DNA from: an uncultured Pseudomonadota bacterium
GTDB lineage: Bacteria; Pseudomonadota; Gammaproteobacteria; Burkholderiales; SG8-39
Assembly: GCA_903895005.1 (NCBI GenBank)
Contig: CAITSH010000157.1
Coordinates: 1 to 29,443, forward strand
Length of the DNA: 29,443 nt
Direction: 5' to 3'
The notes below the pieces were generated by a model. That model ran no database searches, was not told the DNA's origin, and was given only the letters and a program-made list of their open reading frames with translations. The translations under genes and the position numbers were made by a program. Positions 1 to 9,324 of the stretch are shown piece by piece (positions within the stretch are counted from its first letter, which is position 1; every line of letters starts with the position of its first letter).

Positions 1-1121
1 ATGAACGAAGCCGGCAGTTTCTTTTCCTTGTTGGCGATGCGCGCAAGGGACGCCGGCTGCAGTTCCCAGCGGTAGGGCGACCGGCTGGTGCGGCAAATGG
101 CCGGCATCACCGCGTTCATGCCGGAGAGGGCATATTGAACCGCCGCCCTGCCAACCGCGTACGACTGTTCCAGATCGGTCTTTGACGCAATGTGCCGCGC
201 GGATCGCTGCAAGTAATCGGCGAGCGCCCAGTGATACTTCAAGCCAAGTCTCTGGCGCACAAGTTTAGCCACCAGTTCGCCGGCGCCGCCCAGTTGCGCA
301 TGACCGAATGCATCCTTGACGCCGGAATCGGAAAAGAACTTGCCGTCGCGGGTGCGCAGCCCTTCGGAGACGCCGATGCAGCAGTAGCCGTGCGAGCGCA
401 CCAAGGCCTCTACTCGTGCGAGAAACTTCGACTCATCGAACACGACTTCCGGAAACAGCAGAACCAGCGGAATGTCGTGGCCCTTGTCGGAGGCAAGCCC
501 GACCGCCGCGGTGATCCAACCGGCGTGGCGACCCATCACCTCCAGCACAAAAATTTTTGTGGAGGTCTTCGCCATCGAGGCGATATCAAAGGCCGCTTCA
601 CGCATCGAGGTTGCGACATACTTGGCGACCGACCCGAAGCCCGGGGAGTTGTCGGTTTCTGCAAGGTCGTTGTCCACGGTTTTGGGGACGTGGATGCAGG
701 AGACGGCATAACCGAGCCGCGCCGAGATCTGCGACACCTTGTGGCAGGTGTCAGCCGAATCATTGCCGCCGTTGTAGAAAAAATAGCCGATGTCGTGGGC
801 GCGGAACACCTCGATAAGGCGCTCGTACTGGGCGCGGCTTTCCTCGAACCCCTTGAGCTTGTAGCGGCATGAGCCGAACGCACCGCCCGGCGTGTGCTTG
901 AGCGCGGCGATGGCGGCAGCCGATTCCTTGGAGGTGTCGATGAGGTCCTCGGTCAGAACGCCGATGATGCCGTTGCGGCCGGCGAGGAGCTTGCCAATTT
1001 TCGGGTTCTTGCGGCGCGCATCTGCGCGAGCGGTTTCTATCACCCCCGCGGCAGAAGCGTTGATGACGGCAGTCATGCCGCCAGATTGGGCGTAAAGGCC
1101 GTTACGCGGGCGCTGCGACAT
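1..1121 (-). CDS. pfp: pyrophosphate-dependent 6-phosphofructokinase (3' end beyond window)
   Basis: This enzyme interconverts fructose-6-phosphate and fructose-1,6-bisphosphate in the cytoplasm, using PPi instead of ATP in this family, so it works in glycolysis and in gluconeogenic or Calvin-type flux. The frame is open from the ATG at 1121 to the left edge (373 residues visible, C-terminus missing). Visible motifs are an N-terminal [13 protein letters not shown] nucleotide/phosphate loop (residues 11-23), GGNDS (118-122), PKTVDNDL (146-153, with the Asp base and the Lys typical of PPi enzymes) and MGRHAGW (196-202). The first 20 bases overlap the end of the fructose-bisphosphatase gene, so the two are probably co-translated; the Shine-Dalgarno is weak. 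PPi specificity is inferred from the Lys and MGRHxGW motifs, not proven. An ATP enzyme is the less likely alternative. Confidence 0.88.
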   Translation of the reverse strand, partial: MSQRPRNGLYAQSGGMTAVINASAAGVIETARADARRKNPKIGKLLAGRNGIIGVLTEDLIDTSKESAAAIAALKHTPGGAFGSCRYKLKGFEESRAQYERLIEVFRAHDIGYFFYNGGNDSADTCHKVSQISARLGYAVSCIHVPKTVDNDLAETDNSPGFGSVAKYVATSMREAAFDIASMAKTSTKIFVLEVMGRHAGWITAAVGLASDKGHDIPLVLLFPEVVFDESKFLARVEALVRSHGYCCIGVSEGLRTRDGKFFSDSGVKDAFGHAQLGGAGELVAKLVRQRLGLKYHWALADYLQRSARHIASKTDLEQSYAVGRAAVQYALSGMNAVMPAICRTSRSPYRWELQPASLARIANKEKKLPASF

Positions 1122-2190
1122 GGCCGGCGCCGGGTGCTTCACGATGATAGGCGGTGACGCGCTCCACTTCATTGCGCGAACCGAGCACCACCCCCACCCG
1201 CTGGTGCAGGCTGGTCGGTTGCAGGTCGAGGATGCGCGTGACGCCGTCGGTAGCGGCTCCGCCGGCCTGCTCTACGATGAAGGCCATCGGGTTGGCCTCG
1301 TAGAGCAGCCGCAGGCGTCCGTTAGGATTTTTGGCATCGGCCGGATACATGAACACGCCGCCGCGGCACAGGATACGAAACACGTCGGCGACCATCGAAG
1401 CCACCCAGCGCATGTTGAAGTCCTTGCCGCGCGCGCCGGTTTTACCGGCGAGGCATTCATTGATGTAACGCGTGACCGGCTCGTTCCAGTGACGCATGTT
1501 GGACATGTTGATCGCGAATTCCTGCGTGTCCGGCGCAATCGTGATCGCCGGGTCAGTCAGGACAAAGCTACCGAGTTCGCGATCGAGCGTGAATGCCGCG
1601 ACACCGTGCCCTACCGTCAGCACCAGCATGGTCGAGGGCCCGTAGACCGCAAAACCGGCCGCCACCTGCTCGCGCCCCGGTTGCAGGAAGGCCTTCTCGT
1701 CCGGATCTTTCACGCCCTCGGGACAGCGCAGGACCGAAAAAATCGTGCCGATGGAGACATTGACATCGATGTTCGACGAGCCGTCGAGGGGATCGAACAG
1801 CAACAGGAATTCACCGCGCGGATAGCGGCTCGGGATCGGGTGCGGATGCTCCATTTCCTCGGAGGCCATCGCAGCCAGGTGGCCACCCCAGTCGTTGGCC
1901 TCCAGCAGGACTTCATTGGAAATGACGTCGAGCTTTTTTTGCGCCTCGCCCTGCACGTTGTCGCTGCCGGCACCGCCAAGCACGCCGCCGAGGGCGCCCT
2001 TGGACACGGCGTTGCCTATCATCTTGCACGCACGCGTCACGACCTCGATCAACAGTCGCTGGTCGGCGGATACGGCGCCCTTTTCACGCTGCAGTTCGAT
2101 CAGGTACTGGGTCAGCGTGACCCGGCGCTTCGGCGCCTTAGTATCCATGGGGGCCAGGGGCGACTCAGGCGCCTGGGGCGTTGTTGTCAT
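1102..2190 (-). CDS. fbp: fructose-1,6-bisphosphatase, class I
   Basis: Hydrolyses fructose-1,6-bisphosphate to fructose-6-phosphate and Pi (gluconeogenesis, Calvin cycle). The protein is 362 residues from the ATG at 2190; a TTG one codon upstream is in frame but less likely, because an AAGAGA-like ribosome site lies about 8 bases before the ATG. Class I hallmarks are visible: GEAQKKLD near residues 81-88, metal-binding acidic residues in SEEME (110-114) and the DPLDGSSN motif (133-140). The first ~22 residues are a Pro/Ala-rich, probably disordered extension. The gene follows adk by 45 bases and overlaps the phosphofructokinase start by 20 bases, so opposing enzymes of one step share a transcript. 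Confidence 0.95.
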   Translation of the reverse strand: MTTTPQAPESPLAPMDTKAPKRRVTLTQYLIELQREKGAVSADQRLLIEVVTRACKMIGNAVSKGALGGVLGGAGSDNVQGEAQKKLDVISNEVLLEANDWGGHLAAMASEEMEHPHPIPSRYPRGEFLLLFDPLDGSSNIDVNVSIGTIFSVLRCPEGVKDPDEKAFLQPGREQVAAGFAVYGPSTMLVLTVGHGVAAFTLDRELGSFVLTDPAITIAPDTQEFAINMSNMRHWNEPVTRYINECLAGKTGARGKDFNMRWVASMVADVFRILCRGGVFMYPADAKNPNGRLRLLYEANPMAFIVEQAGGAATDGVTRILDLQPTSLHQRVGVVLGSRNEVERVTAYHREAPGAGHVAAPA

Positions 2191-2235
2191 CAAGTGATTC
2201 TCTTGGATAGGTTAATGACCGGCCGCATCAGCCGG

Positions 2236-2937
<702 letters not shown>

Positions 2938-3109
2938 TTAAAGTACTGAACTTACCGTTTCCCGCTTCCGCGGTCAAACCGGCACCTAAACAGGCTGTCA
3001 AAAAATATATATCTGAGGTCGAAATCCCGCAACCGGTATTCAGGCTGGCCTCTCGACGGCCTTTGATTCGGGGAAACGAAAGGGGGCATCGCTCCCTTTT
3101 TCAACCCCC

Positions 3110-3877
3110 TTAAATCCGTGCATAAAGCGCCCGGGCCAGGGCCAGATCCTCAGGGGTATCAACCCCCGCGGGTGGTGCTTCGGCGCAAATGGCCACTGCA
3201 ATGCGGTAACCATGCCAAAGCGCACGCAGTTGCTCAAGCGATTCGAGTTGCTCAGCGGGCGCCGGGGCAAGGCTGCCATAGGTGCGCAAAAAACCGGCGC
3301 GGTAGGCATACAGCCCGACGTGGCGGAAATAGGCATGCGCCTCCGGCATGACCACAGCCCGCTGGCCAAAGCCGTCGCGCCAGAACGGTATCGGCGCCCG
3401 GCTGAAATAGTGGGCATAGCCCAGATGATCAAAAGTGACCTTCACCACGTTCGGACTGAAGACGTCCGCGACATCGTGGATCGCGTGGCAGGCCGTGGCG
3501 ATCGCCGCTTCATTGCGATCCTCCAGAAGTCGTGCCACCTGAGCGAGCAATTGCGGCGGCGCCAGCGGCTCATCGCCCTGCAGGTTCACGACAATCGCAT
3601 CGTCGGCGAGCCCCATCTGCATCACCACCTCGGCGATACGGTCGGTACCCGTGGCGTGATCGGAGCGCGTCATCACGGCATCGACCCCATGCTCGCGAGC
3701 CGCGGCCAGGATATCCGCGTGGTCGGTGGCGATCACCACCGCCAGGGCGCCGCTTTGCGCCGCGCGCTCGGCAACGCGCACCACCATCGGTTTTCCAGCA
3801 ATGTCGGCGAGGGGCTTTCCCGGCAGGCGGGTCGAGGCGAAACGCGCGGGAATGACAACGCGAAATGGGACCGACAT
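3110..3877 (-). CDS. kdsB: 3-deoxy-manno-octulosonate cytidylyltransferase
   Basis: Activates Kdo with CTP to CMP-Kdo, the donor used to build the inner core of lipopolysaccharide. The 255-residue protein has the full family pattern: [14 protein letters not shown] nucleotide-binding loop (residues 10-23), SDHATGTDR (72-80), NLQGDEP (98-104) and a C-terminal GVDTPEDL segment. Length agrees with E. coli KdsB (about 250). It follows the small Trm112-like gene by 10 bases and lies in the lpxK operon, joining the lipid A kinase step with Kdo activation. Confidence 0.96.
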   Translation of the reverse strand: MSVPFRVVIPARFASTRLPGKPLADIAGKPMVVRVAERAAQSGALAVVIATDHADILAAAREHGVDAVMTRSDHATGTDRIAEVVMQMGLADDAIVVNLQGDEPLAPPQLLAQVARLLEDRNEAAIATACHAIHDVADVFSPNVVKVTFDHLGYAHYFSRAPIPFWRDGFGQRAVVMPEAHAYFRHVGLYAYRAGFLRTYGSLAPAPAEQLESLEQLRALWHGYRIAVAICAEAPPAGVDTPEDLALARALYARI

Positions 3878-3887
3878 GGGCCGGGTA

Positions 3888-4070
3888 CTACTCGACTTCT
3901 TCCTGCGGCTCGAGCTTGCGCGCCTCGCCTTCGAGCATCACCGGAATGCCGTCGCGGATGCCAAACGCCAGGCGGTCGGCCTTGCAAACAAGCTCCTGCT
4001 CGGCTTTGCGAAAAACCAGCGGGCCCTTGCAAAGCGGGCAGACGAGAATTTCAAGCAGGCGGGCGTCCAT
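3888..4070 (-). CDS. Trm112/YcaR-family small protein
   Basis: A 60-residue cytoplasmic protein of the Trm112-like (UPF0434/YcaR) family. It opens with [18 protein letters not shown], where a CPLCK knuckle (Cys11, Cys14) marks a metal-binding-like fold, followed by a conserved [11 protein letters not shown] segment near residues 36-46. A third cysteine (Cys29) follows LV, but a full four-Cys site is not present, as is usual in bacterial members. The first 20 bases overlap the 3' end of lpxK and kdsB follows after 10 bases. The lpxK-ycaR-kdsB order is conserved in many Proteobacteria. In eukaryotes and archaea Trm112 activates methyltransferases; the role of the bacterial copy is not established. 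Confidence 0.9.
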   Translation of the reverse strand: MDARLLEILVCPLCKGPLVFRKAEQELVCKADRLAFGIRDGIPVMLEGEARKLEPQEEVE

Positions 4071-5058
4071 GAGTCCGTTTCAAAATGAGTTCGATCAGGG
4101 CCGGATCGATTTCGGCTTCGACTTCAAGCGCGTAAAGATCGGCGCGACCAAAGCCAGTGCATTTTACCGCATCCTTCTCGGTCATCAGCACCGCATCGCA
4201 ATCGTCAAAACGCAGGTCGCTGATAGAAAAAACATGATGGTCGGGAAAGGCGTGCGGCACGCAGGCGATCCCCGCCTCTGTAAGCTGTTCGAAGAAGCGG
4301 GCGGGGTTGCCGATACCGGCAACGGCGTGCAGGCGCAGGTGCGTCAGGTCAGAAAACGCGATGTCACGCTCTCGGGCATCAAGCCTGTAAAGCCTTCGCG
4401 TCTTCAGTTTCATCCGAAAAACACCGGCACCAGAGCGTCGCTGGGCTGCGGCCGCAACGCTGGAATTGATCACACGCGCATCGACCGACCTGGACGCGGG
4501 CTCTCGCAGCGGCCCGGCCGGAAGCATCAGGCCGTTACCGTAACCGCGGTCGTCCTCGACCGCTATTTCAAAATCGCGCGCCAGCGCGTAATGCTGCAAG
4601 CCGTCGTCCAGCAGCAGCACGCTTCGGTCTGGATGGGCGGCGAGAAGGGCGGCGCCCGCGGCCGCACGGTCACGACCGACCCAGACCGGGCAACCGCTTC
4701 GCCGCGCTAGCAGCAAGGGCTCATCACCGCTGTCACGCACGTCGCCGTCGGGAGAAACCGCGTGGGGCGGGGCATTGCGCCCGCCAAAGCCGCGACTGAC
4801 AATGCCCACCCGCTCCCCACGCTCCGTCAGGTTGCGGGCGAGCGCGAGAACCAGCGGCGTCTTGCCACTGCCGCCCACGGTGATATTGCCGACTACGACC
4901 ACCGGAACGGCGAGCCGTGCGCTTTGCAGAACGCCCAGCCGGAACGCGAGGCGCCGCAAGGCGACGAGCATTCTGAAAAGCAGGCTTGCCGGATAGAGCG
5001 CCAGGGACACGGCATCGCGCCGGCTCCAGTGGCGTGCGATGAACTCAGCTGAGGACAT
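4051..5058 (-). CDS. lpxK: tetraacyldisaccharide 4'-kinase
   Basis: Phosphorylates the 4' position of the lipid A disaccharide to give lipid IVA, acting at the inner face of the cytoplasmic membrane. The 335-residue protein has an N-terminal amphipathic/membrane segment (about 17-45), the Walker [13 protein letters not shown] (57-68), SRGFGG (88-93) and the DDGLQH motif (151-156). The length is normal. It starts 12 bases after exbD, and its 3' end overlaps the Trm112-like gene by 20 bases, so translation is probably coupled along the block. Confidence 0.96.
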   Translation of the reverse strand: MSSAEFIARHWSRRDAVSLALYPASLLFRMLVALRRLAFRLGVLQSARLAVPVVVVGNITVGGSGKTPLVLALARNLTERGERVGIVSRGFGGRNAPPHAVSPDGDVRDSGDEPLLLARRSGCPVWVGRDRAAAGAALLAAHPDRSVLLLDDGLQHYALARDFEIAVEDDRGYGNGLMLPAGPLREPASRSVDARVINSSVAAAAQRRSGAGVFRMKLKTRRLYRLDARERDIAFSDLTHLRLHAVAGIGNPARFFEQLTEAGIACVPHAFPDHHVFSISDLRFDDCDAVLMTEKDAVKCTGFGRADLYALEVEAEIDPALIELILKRTHGRPPA

Positions 5059-5070
5059 CGCCGGGGAGGA

Positions 5071-5487
5071 TTACTTACCGGTCTGGGTGGCGAAGGAAAT
5101 CTGGCCGTAACCGGCCTGCTGCGCGGCCTGCATCACGGTAATCACAGATTGGTGGGTGGTCGCGGCATCTGCATTGATGATCACCACGGGGTCCTTCATG
5201 CTCGCCCCGACGCGGCGCATTTCTGCGGCAAGGCCGCCAGCGTCACGCGCGCTTACCGGGGTCTTGCCGAGAAAGTACTGCCCGCTTGCGCTGACGACAA
5301 CGCTGATCTCGTTGGCGCGATCAGCCTGCTTTTGCGCGTCGGCTGTGGGCAGCGTGATCTGTAATTCGGCAAAGCGCGAATAAGTGGTCGTGAGCATCAG
5401 GAAGATGATGATCACCAGCAGCACGTCAATCAGCGGGATGAGGTTCATCTCCGGGTCTTCCTTGACCCTGCTGCGGCTGAAATTCAT
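5071..5487 (-). CDS. exbD: ExbD/TolR-family proton-channel subunit
   Basis: Inner-membrane partner of ExbB/TolQ that converts proton flow into mechanical work on the envelope. The 138-residue protein has a short cytoplasmic N-terminus, one transmembrane helix (about 15-35) carrying the proton-relay Asp in LIPLIDVLLVI (Asp21), and a periplasmic domain with the usual final amphipathic strand. Its ATG directly abuts the exbB stop codon, with no gap. No tonB is adjacent; the next gene is lpxK. ExbD and TolR cannot be told apart firmly from sequence alone, but the absence of tolA/tolB nearby favours the ExbD name. Confidence 0.9.
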   Translation of the reverse strand: MNFSRSRVKEDPEMNLIPLIDVLLVIIIFLMLTTTYSRFAELQITLPTADAQKQADRANEISVVVSASGQYFLGKTPVSARDAGGLAAEMRRVGASMKDPVVIINADAATTHQSVITVMQAAQQAGYGQISFATQTGK

Positions 5488-6117
5488 TTATTTGTCGGCC
5501 CGATCACCGCCATCAAGGCGCTCGCCGTGCACCATGTCGACAAGCCTTGCCGCCTGCAATTCCATTTCCACCACGAAGCTGTCCACGAGTCCGCGAAAAT
5601 GACGGAAGAAAATCATGCTCGGAATTGCGATGACCAGACCGAAACCGGTGTTGTAAAGGGCCACGGAAATGCCGTGCGCCAGTTGCGTCGGATTGGTGCC
5701 GGTCGGTGCGTTGGAGCCGAATATTTCGATCATGCCTACGACGGTGCCGAACAATCCCATCAACGGGCTGATCGAAGCGATGGTGCCAAGCGTAGTGAGA
5801 AAGCGCTCGAGTTCGTGCGTGACACCGCGCCCCGCCTCCTCAATGGATTCCTTCATCACGTAACGCGAGCTTTTGTGATTACGCAGCCCGGCGGACAGAA
5901 CCTGCCCGAGCGGGGAGTCTTGCGCGAGTTTGCTGAGCAGGTCCGGCGTGATGCCCTGCTGGCGATAGGCAACGAAGACCTTGTCGAGAAGGCCGGCGGG
6001 AACAATCTTGCTCCTGCGCAGAATGACGAGCCGCTCGATGATCAGCGCGACAGCTATGACCGAGGCCAGCAACAGCGGATAGATCGGCCATCCCGCCGCC
6101 TGAATAATTGCCCACAT
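5488..6117 (-). CDS. exbB: MotA/TolQ/ExbB proton-channel family protein
   Basis: Multi-pass inner-membrane subunit that forms the stator-like pentamer around ExbD. I place the start at the ATG at 6117 (209 residues), because the protein then begins at the first hydrophobic helix (residues ~8-27) and a GGAAAG ribosome site lies upstream; the in-frame extension to 6210 has no family character. The conserved channel region shows TLGTIASISPLMGLFGTVVG in the second helix and an ALYNTGFGLVIAIP third helix. It is the first gene of the block exbB-exbD-lpxK-Trm112-kdsB, and its upstream region is the DnaA-box-rich interval shared with xseA. Confidence 0.9.
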   Translation of the reverse strand: MWAIIQAAGWPIYPLLLASVIAVALIIERLVILRRSKIVPAGLLDKVFVAYRQQGITPDLLSKLAQDSPLGQVLSAGLRNHKSSRYVMKESIEEAGRGVTHELERFLTTLGTIASISPLMGLFGTVVGMIEIFGSNAPTGTNPTQLAHGISVALYNTGFGLVIAIPSMIFFRHFRGLVDSFVVEMELQAARLVDMVHGERLDGGDRADK

Positions 6118-6519
6118 GCGTGTCTGTCTTTCCGTTATTTTGACCGTCGCCACTTTAGCCTGCATGCGGCATTTCAGCAAGGTAACGCTGTGCGTTCCAC
6201 GATGTATCAAGACCTTGAAGCAACTTGCTGAACATTCTCTTGCGCATCATGTTGCGGCGCACGCACAAAATGCCCTGCAGAGCAAGGCCGAATGTTATCC
6301 ACACATGCTGTGGATAAGGTTGTGGATAGATCGTGTGATACCGCCCAGAAACGGCGTCAAATAAGGACTTTTCTTAGATTGCTCATTTTTTGAACGAATA
6401 ACTTTATTGTTTTATTTCATGGTGTTATCGCGTTATAAATCTTTACACAGAGGGAAACTCACTCAAACCCAGCGCGCAGTGCAAGCCCTGCGCCGTTGTG
6501 GATAGTGTACACTCGACGA
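6118..6519. other. 402-base divergent intergenic region, AT-rich, DnaA-box cluster
   Basis: This is the longest gene-free stretch, between exbB (leftward) and xseA (rightward). It contains two perfect DnaA boxes, TTATCCACA at 6295-6303 (+) and its inverse at 6309-6317 (-), set as a dyad 5 bases apart. Near matches are CTATCCACA at 6321-6329 (-) and 6497-6505 (-), and CTTTACACA at 6441-6449 (+). Between about 6366 and 6450 the sequence is strongly AT-rich against a G+C-rich background. A promoter for xseA must lie here but no clean -35/-10 pair stood out. The region could be an origin-like site, a DnaA titration/control locus, or simply a DnaA-regulated promoter. Confidence 0.6.
6295..6329. 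promoter_or_regulatory. three clustered DnaA boxes (two perfect, inverted)
   Basis: TTATCCACA at 6295-6303 on the plus strand and TTATCCACA on the minus strand at 6309-6317 match the TTATNCACA consensus exactly. A third box, CTATCCACA on the minus strand, is at 6321-6329 with one mismatch. Boxes one and two form an inverted pair with a 5-base centre. A single GATC overlaps the right edge (6329-6332). Confidence 0.75.
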
Positions 6520-7899
6520 ATGCCTGCAGAGTCTGATTTGGCGCGGGTTTTCGCGCCCCTCCCCTCTGGAATTTTCAGTGTTTCCGCCCTCAACCGCAGC
6601 GTGCGGGACCTGCTCGAGCAACGTTATCCGCTGCTATGGGTTGCGGGTGAGATATCCAACCTGCTGCAGGCCAAATCCGGGCACTGGTATTTTTCGCTGA
6701 AGGACGAATCAGCGCAGGTGCGCTGCGTCATGTTCCGCAACCGCTCGACCAGCCTGGACTGGCAACCCCGAGACGGGATGCAGGTCGAGGCGCGTGCTCT
6801 GGTCACGATGTACGAGGCGCGCGGCGAATTCCAATTGAACATTGAAACGATGCGACGCGCGGGACAAGGCGCGTTGTATGAGGCCTTCATCAAACTGCGC
6901 GACAAGCTCGCCGAAGAAGGCCTGTTCGACGAATCGGGGAAACGCGCCATTCCGGCGTACCCGAAGGTGATAGGCATCGTCACATCCCTCGCGGCAGCCG
7001 CTTTGCGCGACATCCTGACGACACTGCAGCGGCGCAATCCCTCGATCCCGGTGATCATTTATCCGTCGGCAGTACAGGGCGAGGGCGCCGCCGCGCAGCT
7101 TGCGCGCGCGGTTCGCCTTGCCAGCGAGCGTGCCGAATGCGATGTGCTGATCATTGCCAGGGGCGGCGGGTCGATGGAGGACTTGTGGGCCTTCAATGAC
7201 GAAGCGCTCGCCCGGGCCATTAGCTCCTGCCCTGTCCCGGTTATCAGCGGCGTCGGGCACGAAACTGATTTCACCATCGCCGATTTTGCATCCGACCACC
7301 GCGCGCCGACGCCGACCGCTGCGGCAGAAATCGCCAGCCCGTCCCGAGACGACTTGCTGCGCGAGGTCGCCGCCCTCGGCGGCACCCTATCCAGGCATCT
7401 CGCGCGACACCTCGAGAACCGCATGCAGCGCGTCGATTCGCTGACGCGCCGCCTCACACACCCAGGCCAGCGTATCGCCGCGCAACAGGACAGGCTCGTA
7501 CATCTGGCCACACGCCTGAGCCGCGCCACCTCCCACGACTTGGAGGCAAGGCGATGGCGCCTGAACAATCTGGTTCAGCGCGGCGCGGCACAATTGCCAC
7601 GTACGGACCGGCTGCTGCAGTCGCTTGATTCCCTTGCAAGCCGCCTTCGCGCGGCGACGTCGCGTCGCCACGAAACGCTTGCGTCACGTCTTGATCGCCT
7701 GCACGCGAGCCTGAACCATCTGGGCCCCGCGGCGGTGCTGGCGCGCGGCTACAGTATCGTGCACAATGTTGGCGGCTCGCTGGTGCGCGATGGTGCCACG
7801 CTTTCCGCCGGAGAAACGATCCGCGTGCAGTTCGCAAAAGGCGGCGCAGAGGCGGTCGTGCAGCCTGCGAATCCAATTCCGGCAAAATCCGCCCGCTGA
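6520..7899 (+). CDS. xseA: exodeoxyribonuclease VII large subunit
   Basis: Large subunit of ExoVII, which degrades single-stranded DNA to oligonucleotides from either end in repair and recombination. The 459-residue protein starts at the ATG at 6520; an in-frame TTG at 6496 would add only eight residues. An N-terminal OB-fold (about 15-110, with GEISN and WYFSLKDE) precedes the catalytic region, with the signature GVGHETDFTIADF around residues 243-256, then a long Arg/Leu-rich helical (coiled-coil) segment and the closing ARGYSIV motif. The small subunit xseB is not in the window. No good ribosome site is visible, and a DnaA-like box lies 15 bases before the ATG. Confidence 0.96.
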   Translation: MPAESDLARVFAPLPSGIFSVSALNRSVRDLLEQRYPLLWVAGEISNLLQAKSGHWYFSLKDESAQVRCVMFRNRSTSLDWQPRDGMQVEARALVTMYEARGEFQLNIETMRRAGQGALYEAFIKLRDKLAEEGLFDESGKRAIPAYPKVIGIVTSLAAAALRDILTTLQRRNPSIPVIIYPSAVQGEGAAAQLARAVRLASERAECDVLIIARGGGSMEDLWAFNDEALARAISSCPVPVISGVGHETDFTIADFASDHRAPTPTAAAEIASPSRDDLLREVAALGGTLSRHLARHLENRMQRVDSLTRRLTHPGQRIAAQQDRLVHLATRLSRATSHDLEARRWRLNNLVQRGAAQLPRTDRLLQSLDSLASRLRAATSRRHETLASRLDRLHASLNHLGPAAVLARGYSIVHNVGGSLVRDGATLSAGETIRVQFAKGGAEAVVQPANPIPAKSAR

Positions 7900-7910
7900 C
7901 GAGACCCTGT

Positions 7911-7939
7911 TTGCCGCCTCGGCGATTGTTGCCTAGAAT
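7911..7939 (+). promoter_or_regulatory. sigma-70-type promoter of sodB
   Basis: TTGCCG (7911-7916) and TAGAAT (7934-7939) are separated by 17 bases, just after the xseA stop and about 38 bases before the sodB start. The spacing and -10 element fit sigma-70 well. Confidence 0.6.
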
Positions 7940-7977
7940 TCTTTCCGCTAACCCCTCACTGTCTGGAGATCGACCCC

Positions 7978-8565
7978 ATGGAACACACCCTTCCCGCGCT
8001 GCCTTACGGCATGGATGCCCTCGCGCCGCACATTTCCAAAGAGACGCTTGAGTTTCACTACGGCAAGCACCATCAAACCTATGTCACCAATCTGAACAAC
8101 CTGATCAAGGGCACGGAATTCGAAAATTCCACCCTTGAACAGATCGTACAAAAATCCTCGGCCGGCATATTCAACAATTCCGCGCAAATCTGGAACCACA
8201 CTTTTTACTGGAACTCGCTGGCACCGGTCGGCAAGGGCGGTGGCGGCGAGCCCACGGGCGCGCTCGCCGAGGCGATCAATAAAAAGTGGGGTTCGTTTGC
8301 GGCCTTCAAGGAGGCCTTTGCGAAATCCGCGGCCGGCAACTTCGGTTCGGGTTGGACCTGGCTTGTGAAAAAGGCCGACGGTTCGGTGGATATCGTCAAC
8401 ACGTCCAACGCCGCGACGCCGATGACCACCGCGGACAAGCCGCTCCTCACCTGCGACGTGTGGGAACACGCCTACTATGTCGACTTCCGCAACCGTCGTC
8501 CGGACTACGTGGCAGCGTTCTGGAATCTCGCCAATTGGGACTTCGCCGCGAAAAATTTCGGCTGA
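7978..8565 (+). CDS. sodB: superoxide dismutase, iron type
   Basis: Cytoplasmic enzyme that dismutates superoxide to oxygen and hydrogen peroxide. The 195-residue protein shows all four metal ligands: His27 (EFHYGKHH), His74 (WNHTFYW), Asp160 and His164 (DVWEHAYY). Gln70 in the AQIWNH segment is the position and residue that favour iron over manganese. A GGAGAT ribosome site precedes the ATG. It has its own promoter and is closed by a strong hairpin terminator, so it is a single-gene unit. Confidence 0.97.
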   Translation: MEHTLPALPYGMDALAPHISKETLEFHYGKHHQTYVTNLNNLIKGTEFENSTLEQIVQKSSAGIFNNSAQIWNHTFYWNSLAPVGKGGGGEPTGALAEAINKKWGSFAAFKEAFAKSAAGNFGSGWTWLVKKADGSVDIVNTSNAATPMTTADKPLLTCDVWEHAYYVDFRNRRPDYVAAFWNLANWDFAAKNFG

Positions 8566-8588
8566 GACTGCTCGGTTTGACCGCATAA

Positions 8589-8624
8589 GCGACAAAGCCC
8601 GCCTTCGGCGGGCTTTGTCGCTTT
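8589..8624 (+). terminator. hairpin terminator after sodB
   Basis: A perfect 15-base-pair stem (8589-8603 with 8607-8621) with a three-base TTC loop is followed by TTT. The stem is symmetrical enough to act in both directions. Confidence 0.8.
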
Positions 8625-8701
8625 AAGGTACCCCGCCCGACGACCGTTACAGCAACCACAATGACCACACCATCCACATCAACCATTTCTCGGAGGCATC
8701 C

Positions 8702-8803
8702 ATGAATCCGCTCGAAACGCTTTGGGGCACCATCATCGCGGGAATTGTATTGACCGCGATCCTTCACGTAGCGGTCAGTTTCACGCTCGCATCGGGAGTC
8801 TGA
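8702..8803 (+). CDS. 33-residue single-span membrane peptide
   Basis: A short reading frame starting MNPLETLWGTIIAG and ending SGV, with one hydrophobic helix covering about residues 8-29. A strong CGGAGG ribosome site lies 6 bases before the ATG, which argues for real translation. The stop TGA is followed after one base by the ATG of the PuuD-like membrane protein, so the two are almost certainly co-translated. I do not recognise the family. Its size, single span and coupling suggest a small subunit or assembly peptide of the downstream membrane protein, but this is inference from layout only. Confidence 0.65.
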   Translation: MNPLETLWGTIIAGIVLTAILHVAVSFTLASGV

Positions 8804-8804
8804 T

Positions 8805-9296
8805 ATGGAATATGTTCCGGCAATGGCGAGATGGATACATTTTCTCGCGGGTGTGATGTGGCTGGGCCTGCTGTACTACTTCAATTTTGTACAGACACAA
8901 GCCATGCAAGCCGCCCAAGCCGACGGTACCTCCGCGGGAATCGCGAAACATGTCGCCCCGCGTGCGCTTCTGTGGTTTCGCTGGGCGGCCGTGGTGACGT
9001 GGCTGGCGGGAGCCGCCCTGCTGGGCAAGGGCTTTGTTGCCGCGTTCACGTTGTCAAAATCACATCTTGCTATCGGGATTGGCGCATGGCTGGGGACAAT
9101 CATGCTGATCAACGTCTGGGCTCTGATCTGGCCGAACCAGAAAAAAATCCTTGGCCTCACCGCGGCCACAGACGCGCAAAAAAACCGCGCACGCCGCACA
9201 GCATTCCTGGTTTCACGCATCAACTTGATGCTATCGATCCCGATGCTGTACTTCATGGCCGCAGGCGCGCACACGGCTCTGTACTTCGGACGCTAG
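8805..9296 (+). CDS. PuuD-like (urate oxidase N-terminal domain) membrane protein
   Basis: A 163-residue inner-membrane protein with four predicted helices (about 8-28, 57-80, 87-108, 138-160). It resembles the membrane domain of PuuD-type urate hydroxylases (Urate_ox_N family), with RWIHFLAGVMWLG at the start, NVWALIWPNQKKI in the middle and SRINLMLSIPMLY near the end. Histidines at 12, 49, 87 and 156 sit in or near helices and could bind haem. The cytochrome c domain of full PuuD is absent and no purine-breakdown gene is nearby, so a urate role is doubtful. It starts one base after the 33-residue peptide. Function in this stand-alone form is unknown to me. Confidence 0.75.
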   Translation: MEYVPAMARWIHFLAGVMWLGLLYYFNFVQTQAMQAAQADGTSAGIAKHVAPRALLWFRWAAVVTWLAGAALLGKGFVAAFTLSKSHLAIGIGAWLGTIMLINVWALIWPNQKKILGLTAATDAQKNRARRTAFLVSRINLMLSIPMLYFMAAGAHTALYFGR

Positions 9297-9324
9297 CGCA
9301 CCGGGGTCACGCCACGCGAGTCAC

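Noticed and set aside
2973..3001. TTGACA upstream of adk as a promoter
   Set aside because: No acceptable -10 element at 16-19 bases; left unassigned.
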